From NCBI GenBank assembly GCA_023388335.1, contig JAEWGL010000127.1, forward strand, positions 1-23,766: DNA of 23,766 nt, read 5' to 3'. Positions 13,152-20,975 of this stretch are shown in pieces. The stretch is from Pseudomonadota bacterium (GTDB taxonomy: Bacteria > Pseudomonadota > Gammaproteobacteria > Pseudomonadales > Pseudomonadaceae). The translations under genes were made by a program, and so were the position numbers. Below the pieces are notes generated by a model. The model was given only the letters and a program-made list of their open reading frames with translations. It was not told where the DNA came from and searched no databases. Positions within the stretch are counted from its first letter, which is position 1. Every line of letters starts with the position of its first letter.

Positions 13152-13703
13152 ATGTCCCTTTACAGCGCCGGCGTCGAGTACGGGATCCATTGCCTGCTGT
13201 TTCTCGTCGATGAGCGGGGTGACAGCCGCGAGGCCAGCGTGCGCGATCTCGCCGAGCTGCAGGGCGTGCCTCACGAATACCTGGCCAAGGTTTTCACCAA
13301 ACTGGCCCGCGCCGGGCTGGTGGTGGCTACAGAGGGCGTGCGTGGTGGCTTCCGCCTGGCTCGCCCGTCCGATGAGATCACGGTGCTGGACATCGTCACG
13401 GCCATTGATGGGCGCAAGAAAATCTTTGACTGCCGCGAGGTGCGCGAGCGTTGCGCAGTGTTCGATGGGCAGGCGCCGCAGTGGGCAACGGAGGGCACGT
13501 GCGCCATCCATGCGGTGATGATCACCGCGCAAAAGCGCATGGAGGAGACGCTGGCGCAACAAACCATCCTCGACCTCGCACGCCGCTTCGGGCGCAAGGC
13601 GCCGACGGCGTTCGGCGAGCGGGTCAATGACTGGATGAACGAGCGGCGTGAAGCCAGGGGCAGTGGAGCGGATATTGCCGTGAAGCAGCTGGAGGCCGAT
13701 TAG
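13152..13703 (+). CDS. Rrf2 family transcriptional regulator with three conserved-type cysteines
   Basis: A 183-residue regulator. Residues 1-75 form the winged helix typical of Rrf2 proteins (YGIHCLLFLVD, VRDLAELQGVPHEYLAKVFTKLARAGLV, GVRGGFRLAR). Cysteines at 94, 101 and 117 lie after the dimerisation helix, where IscR, NsrR and RirA hold an iron-sulfur cluster. The spacing (6 and 15 residues between them) differs from IscR, so a cluster is likely but not certain. GGAG 6 nt upstream supports the start. The C-terminal tail beyond about residue 140 is longer than in many relatives. It probably controls itself and the divergent NDH-like gene through the CGAC-N7-GTCG elements. Confidence 0.9.
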   Translation: MSLYSAGVEYGIHCLLFLVDERGDSREASVRDLAELQGVPHEYLAKVFTKLARAGLVVATEGVRGGFRLARPSDEITVLDIVTAIDGRKKIFDCREVRERCAVFDGQAPQWATEGTCAIHAVMITAQKRMEETLAQQTILDLARRFGRKAPTAFGERVNDWMNERREARGSGADIAVKQLEAD

Positions 13704-14620
13704 CCCTGCCTTCGCCCTTCATGCTGCTTGCGGTAAGCCCCCGGCTGTACCCCAACCACCTTGGCAAAGGCGCGGGTGAAGGCTGCCACCGACTGGTAGC
13801 CGACCGCCGCGCACACCTGCTCGACCGTATTGCCGGCCTGCAGCAACTGGCAGGCCTGACGCATGCGCAAGGCCAGCAGTACCTGCCCAGGTGACTGGCC
13901 GGCCAGTTCGTTGAAGCGCTTGAAGAATGCCGACCGCGACAGCCCCGTACAGGCGGCCATGCTTTCCAGGGTCCAGGGTTGGCCGGGCGCCTCGATCAGG
14001 CGCTCGAGCAACCCGGCGAAGGCGCTATGGCGAGCCAGGGCGATCAGGCCGCTGATAGGCCGGTCATCGCCGACCTGCTGGCGCAAGACATACAGAAAGA
14101 GCAGATGGGTCAGGCGCTCGAGCAGGGTCTGCGACGGCGCAGGCGAGCGCTGGCATTCCTCAAGGATCAGTTCGAACAACGCGCGCGCGGCGCTTAGTGC
14201 TGGATCCCCCGCGCGCAGGATGATCCAGTCAGCCAGGCCGTCCATGATCAACGAAGACAAGCCGCTCTGGAAATCGAAGAAACCGCACACCAGGCCCACG
14301 CCGTCGCTGGCGCGGCTGTCGAGCGGCTGCATGGCCTGTCGCGGCTGGGCGCAGGCGTCCAGCGGGTCCTCGTCGCTGGACAGGCGATAGGCCAGGTCGT
14401 GTAGCAGAAACACCGCATCCCCCGCCTCGAGGCATATGCCCAATGGCTGGCCGTCGATGTGCAGCCAGCAGTGCCCCTGTACCACCAGATGAAAGCTCGC
14501 CCGGCCCATGCCGTGGGTGCTGGTATGCCATCCACCGCAGTAGCGGCCGGCATGGAACAGGCTGGCATCGAGTTCAAGGCTTTCTAATAACCAATCGACA
14601 AGCGGGCTGGCGCAAATCAT
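13700..14620 (-). CDS. AraC family transcriptional regulator (cupin-type N-terminus)
   Basis: A 306-residue regulator. The N-terminal half has a cupin-like sensor (FHAGRYCGGWHTSTHGMGRASFHLVVQGHCWL, then LEAGDAVFLLHDLAYRL), as in the AraC subgroup with a cupin_6 domain. The last 95 residues carry the two helix-turn-helix motifs (LESMAACTGLSRSAFFKRFNELAG and VEQVCAAVGYQSVAAFTRAFAKVVGVQPGAYRK). Its TAA stop overlaps the TAG stop of the convergent Rrf2 gene. It is divergent from the AhpD-like gene, so it most likely regulates the CMD-dehydrogenase-ABC operon in response to that operon's substrate. The RBS before its start is weak. Confidence 0.9.
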   Translation of the reverse strand: MICASPLVDWLLESLELDASLFHAGRYCGGWHTSTHGMGRASFHLVVQGHCWLHIDGQPLGICLEAGDAVFLLHDLAYRLSSDEDPLDACAQPRQAMQPLDSRASDGVGLVCGFFDFQSGLSSLIMDGLADWIILRAGDPALSAARALFELILEECQRSPAPSQTLLERLTHLLFLYVLRQQVGDDRPISGLIALARHSAFAGLLERLIEAPGQPWTLESMAACTGLSRSAFFKRFNELAGQSPGQVLLALRMRQACQLLQAGNTVEQVCAAVGYQSVAAFTRAFAKVVGVQPGAYRKQHEGRRQG

Positions 14621-14670
14621 CTAATGGAAACACTCACGAGCAAGTAAGGGCGACTCAAGAATATGGCCTC

Positions 14671-14712
14671 TGGTTCTTATAACCAACAGACTGTGATCAA
14701 CCTCAGTCACAG
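14671..14712 (+). promoter_or_regulatory. Two palindromes in the AraC/AhpD-like intergenic region
   Basis: TGGTT-CTTAT-AACCA (14671-14685) and CTGTGA-N10-TCACAG (14691-14712) fill the space just before the AhpD-like gene. The second ends at its AGGAG RBS. One or both may be binding sites of the adjacent AraC protein. I cannot place a convincing -35/-10 pair. Confidence 0.45.
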
Positions 14713-14723
14713 GAGTCCACTCC

Positions 14724-15281
14724 ATGTCGCGCATTACTCTACACACCCTGCAAAGCGCACCGGAAGCAGCACGTCCCTTTCTGGAGAACGCGCAGAAAAA
14801 CTCAGGCTTCATCCCCAACCTGCTGGGCGTCCTGGCCAATGCGCCAGCGGCACTGGAAACCTACGTCACGGTTTCGGCGCTCAATGGCAAGGCCGAGCTG
14901 AGCCTGCCTGAGCGCGAGGTGGTGCAGTTGGTAGCGGCGACCAACCACGGCTGTGACTTCTGCGTCGCCGGGCACACGGCCGTGGCCCTGAACAAGGCCA
15001 AGCTGCCCCAGGAGGTGGTCGATGCCTTGCGCGCGCGCGGCGAGCTGCCGGTCGAGAAACTCGAGGCCCTGGCCGCGTTCACCCGGGAAGTGATCGCCAC
15101 CCGCGGCAATGTCAGCGATGACGGCTATGCTGCTTTTCGCAAGGCCGGCTATGGCGAAAGCCATGCGCTGGAAGTGATTCTCGGTGTGAGTCTGGCAACT
15201 TTGTGCAACTTTGCTAATGTGTTCGCCCAAACGCCGCTGAACGACGAACTGAGCAAGTATCGCTGGCAGCCTTCGGCCTGA
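14724..15281 (+). CDS. AhpD-like carboxymuconolactone decarboxylase family protein
   Basis: A 185-residue protein with the peroxidase-type CMD motif: REVVQLVAATNHGCDFCVAGHT (residues 64-85), with C77, C80 and H84 in the C-x2-C-x3-H arrangement of AhpD. Such proteins act as alkylhydroperoxidases or thiol-disulfide partners. The family also includes many uncharacterised members next to flavin enzymes. AGGAG at 14711-14715 supports the start. It is the first gene of an apparent operon with an acyl-CoA-dehydrogenase-like protein and an ABC importer, 29 bp upstream of the next gene. It may remove peroxide leaked by the neighbouring flavoenzyme, which is inference. It differs from the CMD protein at 4000-4389, which lacks CxxC. 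Confidence 0.9.
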   Translation: MSRITLHTLQSAPEAARPFLENAQKNSGFIPNLLGVLANAPAALETYVTVSALNGKAELSLPEREVVQLVAATNHGCDFCVAGHTAVALNKAKLPQEVVDALRARGELPVEKLEALAAFTREVIATRGNVSDDGYAAFRKAGYGESHALEVILGVSLATLCNFANVFAQTPLNDELSKYRWQPSA

Positions 15282-15310
15282 TCGCCGGCGTATTTCAAAG
15301 GAGTAGGGAA

Positions 15311-16375
15311 ATGCTTGATCCTGCATTTCGGCAATGGCTGGACGCCAACGCCGAGGCAATCGACCGGGGCCAGTGCGACCCGCACCTGGTTCTGACGCAG
15401 CTGGCCCAGGCCCAGCTGCCGCGCGTCGGCCTGGAGCCGGCCCTGGGCGGCACGGGTGGTCAGGTCACCGATGCGGTCGAGGCCATCGCCCACGTTGCCA
15501 GCCATTCCCTGGCCGCAGCCTTCGTCTGCTGGAGCCAGCGCGCCTTCATCGAATACCTGCTGCACAGCCCCAACCAGGCCCTGCGCGAGCGCCTGCTGCC
15601 TGACCTGCTCGCAGGTGAGCTGGCTGGCGCCACCGGGCTGTCCAACGCCATGAAATACCTGTCTGGGATCGAGGCGCTGCAAGTGCGCGGGCGTTCCGGC
15701 GGCGATGGCTGGACCCTGGAGGGGCACCTGCACTGGGTGACCAACCTGCGCCAGAGCGGCTTCGTGGTCGCTGCGGCCATCGAGCCGGATGAAGGTGGCG
15801 CTCCGTTCGTCATGGCCATCCCGAGTGCCAGCCCGGGCCTTGAACGCGCTGACGACCTGCAGCTGATGGGTCTGCAATCGAGCAACACCGCCGCGCTGGC
15901 GTTTCATCAGGTGGAGCTGGCGCGCGACTGGCTGTTGCATGAAAACGCCCGCGAGTTCCTGCCAGCCGTTCGCCCAGCCTTCCTGGCGCTGCAGTGCGGC
16001 ATGTCGATCGGTTTGGCGCGCCGCTGCCTGCTGGAGGTGCGCGAACACCTGCAGGGGCGCGGCTCCTTCCTTCAGGAAGCCCAGCAGGTGCTGGCCGAGC
16101 GCCTGGAAAATACCGTCCGCGAGCTCAAGCAGGGGGTGCTGGACGGGCGCTTTGTCAAGCAGCCTGCGGCCTTGTTCAAGGTGCGCATCACCCTGGCCGA
16201 AAGCGCTGCCGATGCCGTGCAGCTGGAGCTGCAGGCCAGTGGTGGCAAGGCCTACCTGAGCGCCTACGGTGAAGGGTTCGCGAGGCGCTGGCGCGAGTCG
16301 GCGTTCGTGCCGATCGTCACCCCGAGCCTGGTGCAGTTGCGTGCCGAGCTGCAGCGCCAGGCATGCCCGGCATGA
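15311..16375 (+). CDS. Acyl-CoA dehydrogenase-fold protein (possible DszC/SfnB-like flavin monooxygenase)
   Basis: A 354-residue protein whose layout follows the acyl-CoA dehydrogenase superfamily. It has a helical N-terminus (LGGTGGQVTDAVEAIAHVASHSLAAAFVCWSQRAF), a middle beta domain (GATGLSNAMKY, LEGHLHWVTNLRQSGFVVAAA) and a C-terminal helical bundle. It is shorter than the usual 380-420 residues and reads divergently in the flavin-contacting parts. Members located beside NitT/TauT-type importers are often flavin-dependent monooxygenases acting on organosulfur compounds, such as SfnB and DszC relatives. No reductase gene is adjacent here. AAAGGAG supports the start. The gene ends overlapping the ABC ATPase start. 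Enzyme class is reasonable; the reaction is unknown. Confidence 0.75.
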   Translation: MLDPAFRQWLDANAEAIDRGQCDPHLVLTQLAQAQLPRVGLEPALGGTGGQVTDAVEAIAHVASHSLAAAFVCWSQRAFIEYLLHSPNQALRERLLPDLLAGELAGATGLSNAMKYLSGIEALQVRGRSGGDGWTLEGHLHWVTNLRQSGFVVAAAIEPDEGGAPFVMAIPSASPGLERADDLQLMGLQSSNTAALAFHQVELARDWLLHENAREFLPAVRPAFLALQCGMSIGLARRCLLEVREHLQGRGSFLQEAQQVLAERLENTVRELKQGVLDGRFVKQPAALFKVRITLAESAADAVQLELQASGGKAYLSAYGEGFARRWRESAFVPIVTPSLVQLRAELQRQACPA

Positions 16376-17199
16376 CCCAGGCCTTGCTCGAAGCCCGGCA
16401 GATCAGCCTGGGCTACCCGCACGAGGGGGGCTGGCAGAATGTGCTGGAGCACTTCGACTTGCAATTGGCGCCGGGCGAGGTCGTCACCCTCCTGGGGCCC
16501 AGCGGGGTTGGCAAATCCAGCCTGTTGCGCGTGCTGGCCGGCCTGCAGCAGGCGCGCAGCGGCAGCGTCACGCTGCTCGGCGAAGCGCTGGCCGGGCCAC
16601 ATCCGCGCCTGGCAGTGGCCTTCCAGGACCCCAGCTTGCTGCCCTGGCTGAATCTTGAAAAAAACGTCGCCTTCGGCCTGGATTTCGCCCGTCAGCCCCG
16701 GCTGTCGGCGGCCGAGCGCAAGGCGCGGATCGACCACGCCATCGACGCCGTCGGCCTGGCCCATGCGCGTACCCACTACCCGGCGCAGCTTTCCGGCGGC
16801 ATGGCCCAGCGTACCGCGCTGGCCCGCTGCCTGGCGCGCCAGCCGCAGGTGCTGCTGCTCGACGAGCCGTTCGGCGCGCTCGACGAGGTCACCCGTGCCG
16901 ACATGCAGAAACTGCTGCTGCAGTTGATCGCCACCCACAACACCGCGGCCGTCCTGATCACCCACGATATCGACGAGGCGTTGTTGCTGTCCGACCGGGT
17001 CTTGCTGCTGGGCAACCACCCGGCGAGCACCCTGGGCCAGTGGCATATTGATCTGCCGCAGCCTCGCGAGCAGCGGGTCGAGGAACTCGGCGCGCTGCGA
17101 ATCGAGATACTCAAGACCCTGCGGCGGGCAAGCCGTACGGCCCAGCCTACCCAAATTCCCTTGCCTCTTTCGTCGGAGACTGCCCATGTGCATGGATGA
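16372..17199 (+). CDS. NitT/TauT-type ABC transporter ATP-binding protein
   Basis: A 275-residue ATPase (start at 16372, giving an ATGA overlap with the preceding gene; an alternative start at 16363 adds three residues). All ABC motifs are present: Walker A GPSGVGKS (42-49), Q-loop Q85 (FQDPSLLPWL), signature LSGGMAQR (140-147), Walker B LLLDEP (161-166), D-loop GALD and H-loop H198 (ITHDIDEALLLSDR). The WQNVLEHFDLQL start and the PSLLPWL segment are typical of SsuB/TauB-like proteins that power uptake of sulfonates, nitrate or similar solutes. It works with the next two genes. Confidence 0.93.
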   Translation: MTQALLEARQISLGYPHEGGWQNVLEHFDLQLAPGEVVTLLGPSGVGKSSLLRVLAGLQQARSGSVTLLGEALAGPHPRLAVAFQDPSLLPWLNLEKNVAFGLDFARQPRLSAAERKARIDHAIDAVGLAHARTHYPAQLSGGMAQRTALARCLARQPQVLLLDEPFGALDEVTRADMQKLLLQLIATHNTAAVLITHDIDEALLLSDRVLLLGNHPASTLGQWHIDLPQPREQRVEELGALRIEILKTLRRASRTAQPTQIPLPLSSETAHVHG

Positions 17200-18391
17200 C
17201 TGCTGTTCTTCTTCTTCGCGCCGCGACTTCCTCAAGCTCAGCGCCATGCTCACTGCCGCCGGCGCCATGCCGCTGTTGTCGAGTCTGCAGGCGCGGGCGG
17301 CCGCCGAGCCGGATGCGCCGGTACGCATCGGCTACCTGCCGATCACCGACGCCACGCCGCTGCTGGTGGCGCACAACAATGGCCTGTTCGAGGCCGAAGG
17401 CATCAAGGCCGAACGCCCGGTGCTGCTGCGCAGTTGGGCGCAGGTGATCGAGGCGTTCATCTCCGGCCAGGTCAACGTCATTCACCTGCTGTCGCCGATG
17501 ACCGTCTGGGCTCGCTACGCCAGCAAGGTACCGGCCAAGGTGGTGGCCTGGAACCATGTCGGCGGCTCGGGCCTGACCGTGGCGCCGGACATCAGCGAGA
17601 TCCAGCAACTGGGCGGCAAGACCGTGGCCATTCCGTTCTGGTACTCGATCCATAACGTGGTGGTGCAGCAGTTGTTCCGTGATCATGGCCTGGAGCCAGT
17701 GTCTCGGTCAGCCAATGCCACGTTGGCGGCCAACGAGGTCAACCTGCTGGTACTGGCGCCGTCGGACATGCCGCCGGCCCTGGCCAGCAAGCGGATCGCC
17801 GGCTACATCGTCGCCGAGCCATTCAATGCCCTGGCCGAAGACCTCAAGGTCGGTCGCGTGCAGCGCTTTACCGGGGACATCTGGCGCAACCATGCGTGCT
17901 GCGTGGTGTTCATGCACGAGCATGACCTGAACAACCGTCCAGAGTGGTCGCAGAAGGTCGTCAATGCCATCGTCAAGGCCCAGCTGTGGACCCGCGACCA
18001 CCGCGCCGAAGCGGCCGCGCTGCTGTCCAAGAGCGGGCCGAACAAATACACCCCGCATACGCCGCAAGTGCTGAGCAAGGTGCTGGCGCCGGCCGCCGAA
18101 GACCGCGCCGCGTACCTGGCCAGCGGCGCGATCCGCCATGCGCAGTGGGACGAGAAGCGCATCGACTTCCAGCCCTATCCGTTCCCCAGCTATACCGAGG
18201 AGCTGGTACGCCGCCTGAAGAACACCCTGATCGAAGGTGACAACGGCTTTCTGGCCAACCTGGACCCAGCGCACATCGCCCGCGACCTGGTCGACGACCG
18301 TTTCGTGCGTGCCAGCATCGAGGCCGTCGGCGGCCTGTCGGCGTTCGGCCTGGCCGACAGCTTCGAGCGTCGCGAGGAGTTCCTGGTCTGA
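17186..18391 (+). CDS. Tat-exported NitT/TauT-type ABC substrate-binding protein
   Basis: A 401-residue periplasmic protein. It begins MCMDDCCSSSSRRDFLKLSA, with a twin-arginine motif SRRDFLK (11-17), a hydrophobic stretch and ARAAAEP as the likely cleavage region. Tat export often means folding or cofactor binding in the cytoplasm. The mature part (VRIGYLPITDATPLLVAHNNGLFEAEGIK, VAIPFWYSIHNVVVQQLF, YIVAEPFNALAE) is of the NMT1/TauA/SsuA class. The start at 17186 overlaps the ATPase gene by 14 nt and has GGAG 7 nt upstream; the longer reading frame lies inside the ATPase gene. The three cysteines ahead of the Tat motif are unusual. Ligand unknown; sulfonate, nitrate or pyrimidine-like compounds are typical of the class. 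Confidence 0.92.
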   Translation: MCMDDCCSSSSRRDFLKLSAMLTAAGAMPLLSSLQARAAAEPDAPVRIGYLPITDATPLLVAHNNGLFEAEGIKAERPVLLRSWAQVIEAFISGQVNVIHLLSPMTVWARYASKVPAKVVAWNHVGGSGLTVAPDISEIQQLGGKTVAIPFWYSIHNVVVQQLFRDHGLEPVSRSANATLAANEVNLLVLAPSDMPPALASKRIAGYIVAEPFNALAEDLKVGRVQRFTGDIWRNHACCVVFMHEHDLNNRPEWSQKVVNAIVKAQLWTRDHRAEAAALLSKSGPNKYTPHTPQVLSKVLAPAAEDRAAYLASGAIRHAQWDEKRIDFQPYPFPSYTEELVRRLKNTLIEGDNGFLANLDPAHIARDLVDDRFVRASIEAVGGLSAFGLADSFERREEFLV

Positions 18392-19146
18392 TGGGCAGGC
18401 ATGTCATGCAGGGCGCCCTGGGCCTGTCGGGGCTGCTGGGGCTGCTGCTGCTGTGGTGGTTGGGTGTGCGCCTGTTCGGCGAAGCCGACGGCCTGTCGGC
18501 GCGCTTCTCGCCGCAGGCCACGCTCGCCAGCCTTGTCGAGCTGCTGGGGGAAGGGGAGGTCTATACGCATGTCTGGGTCAGCCTCAAGCGCATTCTGGTG
18601 GGCTTGTTGCTGGCGCTGCTGGTCGGTGTGCCGTTGGGGTTGCTGGTGGGCAGCTACCGCCACGTCGAGGCGGCGACCACGCCGGCGTTCCAGTTCCTGC
18701 GGATGATTTCGCCGCTGTCGTGGATGCCGGTGGTGGTGATGTTGATGGGCGTGGGCGACCAGCCGATCTATTTCCTGCTGGCCTTCGCCGCGTTGTGGCC
18801 GATCCTGCTCAACACCGCCGCCGGCGTACGCCAGCTCGACCCGCGCTGGCTTCAGCTGAGCCGCAGCCTCAGTGCCACGCGCTGGGAGACCTTGTGCATG
18901 GTCATCATCCCTGGGGTCATCGGTCATGTGCTGACCGGCGTGCGCCTGGCCATCGGCATTCTCTGGATCGTGCTGGTACCCTGCGAGATGCTTGGGGTCA
19001 GTGCCGGGCTGGGCTATTTCATCCTCGACACCCGTGATCGCCTGGCCTATTCGGAACTGATGGCCATGGTGGTGCTGATCGGCGTGCTCGGCTTCATGCT
19101 CGACGCACTCGCGCGCGGGCTGCATCGACGCTGGGTGCGCGCCTAG
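18391..19146 (+). CDS. NitT/TauT-type ABC transporter permease
   Basis: A 251-residue inner-membrane protein with about six hydrophobic segments, the size of SsuC/TauC-like permeases. The coupling region ISPLSWMPVVVMLMGVGDQP and the downstream GVRQLDPRWLQLSRSLSATRWETLCMVIIPGVIGHVLTGVRLAIG match the EAA-loop area of this family. Its ATG overlaps the stop of the binding-protein gene by one base, so the two are translationally coupled. It is the last gene of the AraC-linked operon, and the next gene is convergent after 21 bp. I see no clear terminator. Confidence 0.92.
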   Translation: MGRHVMQGALGLSGLLGLLLLWWLGVRLFGEADGLSARFSPQATLASLVELLGEGEVYTHVWVSLKRILVGLLLALLVGVPLGLLVGSYRHVEAATTPAFQFLRMISPLSWMPVVVMLMGVGDQPIYFLLAFAALWPILLNTAAGVRQLDPRWLQLSRSLSATRWETLCMVIIPGVIGHVLTGVRLAIGILWIVLVPCEMLGVSAGLGYFILDTRDRLAYSELMAMVVLIGVLGFMLDALARGLHRRWVRA

Positions 19147-19167
19147 GAAGGGATGCTGTCACCGTGA

Positions 19168-19854
19168 TCAATGCACCCGCCGGCGCTGGCGCACGAATTC
19201 CTCGGCCTGCCAGGTCAGCTGGTCCAGACGGTGATCGCGTTGCTGCTCGGCCTCGATCATCGCTTCTTCACCGTTCTGGTTGAGCAGGTAGGCATGGATC
19301 TGCTGCACCTCAAGGGTGCGGTAGATCGGCGCGATGTCGAGGCGGCCGATCAGGGCGCCGCTGGGGTGCCCGGTGCTGCTCATCAGGACCTGGGGGCCGG
19401 CGGCGGCTGCGACCTGCAGGCCCATGGCCTCGAACCACGGCACCTGGTTGACGAAACAGTGCAGCTCGACACTGGCACGGCGCGCTTGCACCTCGCCCAG
19501 CAACGCGCGAGCGATACCCTGGCGGCGATGAGTGGGCGTTACCGCCATGAATGCCAGCGCGCAGGCCTGGGGGGCGTCCTGGGCCGGCAAGGCAATGGCG
19601 AAGCCGAGCAGCACGTCAGGTGTATCGGCATCCAGCGCCAGCAGCAACTCCACCGCCAGGCCTTGTGAGCCGTCCAGCGCCTGCAGGTACCGGTGCACCT
19701 CCAGGCCGACGCCATACTGGTAGAGCGGGTACAGGGGGTTGTCCGGGGTGATCGCCACGCTGCTGAGCTCGCTGACGTGGTCGATCACCAACTGACGGAT
19801 CTGGTTCTGGAAGCTTTCAGGCGGCACGCCGTCGAGGCGGCGAATGATGAACAT
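19168..19854 (-). CDS. GNAT family N-acetyltransferase
   Basis: A 228-residue protein. The acetyl-CoA-binding motif A is seen as CALAFMAVTPTHRRQGIARALLGEVQARRASVELHCFVNQVPWFEAMG (about 96-144), with RRQGIA as the pyrophosphate loop. Before it is an N-terminal segment of about 60 residues, and after it a charged C-terminal helix. The substrate is unknown. It lies downstream of argC on the same strand across a 59-bp gap with a hairpin. It may be cotranscribed in part, but a role in arginine synthesis is not implied by sequence. Confidence 0.85.
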   Translation of the reverse strand: MFIIRRLDGVPPESFQNQIRQLVIDHVSELSSVAITPDNPLYPLYQYGVGLEVHRYLQALDGSQGLAVELLLALDADTPDVLLGFAIALPAQDAPQACALAFMAVTPTHRRQGIARALLGEVQARRASVELHCFVNQVPWFEAMGLQVAAAAGPQVLMSSTGHPSGALIGRLDIAPIYRTLEVQQIHAYLLNQNGEEAMIEAEQQRDHRLDQLTWQAEEFVRQRRRVH

Positions 19855-19884
19855 CGGTGGCTAGGCTCCGGCTAGTTGAGGCTG

Positions 19885-19905
19885 CCCGCGCCGGGTTGGC
19901 GCGGG
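19885..19905 (-). terminator. Stem-loop after argC
   Basis: CCCGCGCC-GGGTT-GGCGCGGG, a perfect 8-bp GC-rich stem, lies 8 bp after the argC stop on the transcribed strand. It lacks a U-run, so termination may be partial. Confidence 0.5.
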
Positions 19906-19913
19906 TGCACAGT

Positions 19914-20873
19914 CTAACCGGTTTTGCGGGCCAGGCCCTGCCCCTGCAACGCGCCGAGCATCAGGTCGAGGTTCTGCACCGCGGCACCGGACGCGCCCTT
20001 GCCGAGGTTGTCGAACACGGCCGTGAGCACCACCTGGCCATGGTCAGGATTGGCGTACAGGGCCAGGCGCAGGTCGTTGCTATGGTTGAGCGCCTGCGGG
20101 TCCAGCGGCGCGGCGGCGCCGCGCAGGTGCAGGGGCGCCACCTGGACGTGCGTGGAGTCCTGGTAATGCCGCTCCAGGCACAACTGCAACTGCTCGACCT
20201 GCACACCTTGCGTCAATAGCCGCAGTTGCAGCGCGATACTCAAGACGATGCCCTGGCGGTAATGCCCGTAACCTGGGATGAACATCGGACGCTCACTTAG
20301 GCCGGCATGCTGCTGGATCTCCGGCACGTGCTTGTGCGCCAGGTCCAGGCCGTATAGCTGCAGCGCCGGGAGCTGCGCGGCATCCGCTTGCTCATGGCGC
20401 TCGACCGCCTCGCGGCCACCGCCCGAGTAGCCGGAAATGGCGTGGATGGCCAACGGGTAATCAGCCGGCAGCAGCCCAGCCTGAACCAGAGGGTGCAGCA
20501 GGGCGATGGCGCCGGTGGGGTAGCAGCCGGGGTTGCTGACACGGTGGGCCTGGGCAATGCGCCCGGCTTGCCGGGCATCTAGCTCGGGCAGGCCATAGAC
20601 CCAGCCGGGCGTGGTGCGGTGGGCAGAGCTGGCGTCGATCACCCGTACCGCCGGATTGCGGATCGAGGCCACCGCCTCGCGAGCTGCGGCATCGGGCAGG
20701 CAGAGAATGGCCACGTCGGCGACGTTGATCGCTTCGGCGCGGCGCTGGGGGTCCTTGCGTTCAGTGTCGGCCAGGGTCAGCAGGCGCAGATCTTCCCGGC
20801 CGCGCAGCCGGGCATGGATCTGCAGGCCGGTGGTGCCTTGGTCGCCATCGATGAAAACGAGCGGCTGGTGCAT
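19914..20873 (-). CDS. argC: N-acetyl-gamma-glutamyl-phosphate reductase, type 2
   Basis: A 319-residue cytosolic enzyme of the short, type-2 ArgC form. It reduces N-acetylglutamyl phosphate to the semialdehyde with NADPH in arginine synthesis. It begins VFIDGDQGTTGLQIHARL (nucleotide-binding loop), contains SSAHRTTPGWVYGLPEL, the catalytic cysteine C117 in SNPGCYPTGA, and GYSGGGRE. AAGGA supports the start. Pseudomonads usually carry a type-1 argC elsewhere, so this copy is probably a paralogue with its own control. A divergent LysR gene starts 102 bp away and is the obvious regulator. Whether it serves arginine synthesis or an analogous aldehyde-forming step is open. Confidence 0.92.
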   Translation of the reverse strand: MHQPLVFIDGDQGTTGLQIHARLRGREDLRLLTLADTERKDPQRRAEAINVADVAILCLPDAAAREAVASIRNPAVRVIDASSAHRTTPGWVYGLPELDARQAGRIAQAHRVSNPGCYPTGAIALLHPLVQAGLLPADYPLAIHAISGYSGGGREAVERHEQADAAQLPALQLYGLDLAHKHVPEIQQHAGLSERPMFIPGYGHYRQGIVLSIALQLRLLTQGVQVEQLQLCLERHYQDSTHVQVAPLHLRGAAAPLDPQALNHSNDLRLALYANPDHGQVVLTAVFDNLGKGASGAAVQNLDLMLGALQGQGLARKTG

Positions 20874-20942
20874 GGGGTGATCCTTCTTGAGCAGAGGCCC
20901 CCATCCTCACCTGCCGCTGGACGAAAGAAAATTTGAATATCA

Positions 20943-20960
20943 TGATGCTCACGTTCATCA
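20943..20960. promoter_or_regulatory. Candidate LysR binding site between argC and the LysR gene
   Basis: TGATG-N8-CATCA, a perfect 5-bp inverted repeat, lies in the AT-rich part of the divergent region, 15 bp before the LysR start. LysR proteins usually bind such interrupted dyads and control themselves and the divergent gene. The assignment rests on position and symmetry only. Confidence 0.45.
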
Positions 20961-20975
20961 AAACTGAATGAAACC

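Noticed and set aside
14691..14712. Possible CRP/Vfr site (TGTGA...TCACA) before the AhpD-like gene
   Set aside because: The half-sites are 10 bp apart rather than the 6 bp needed for CRP/Vfr.
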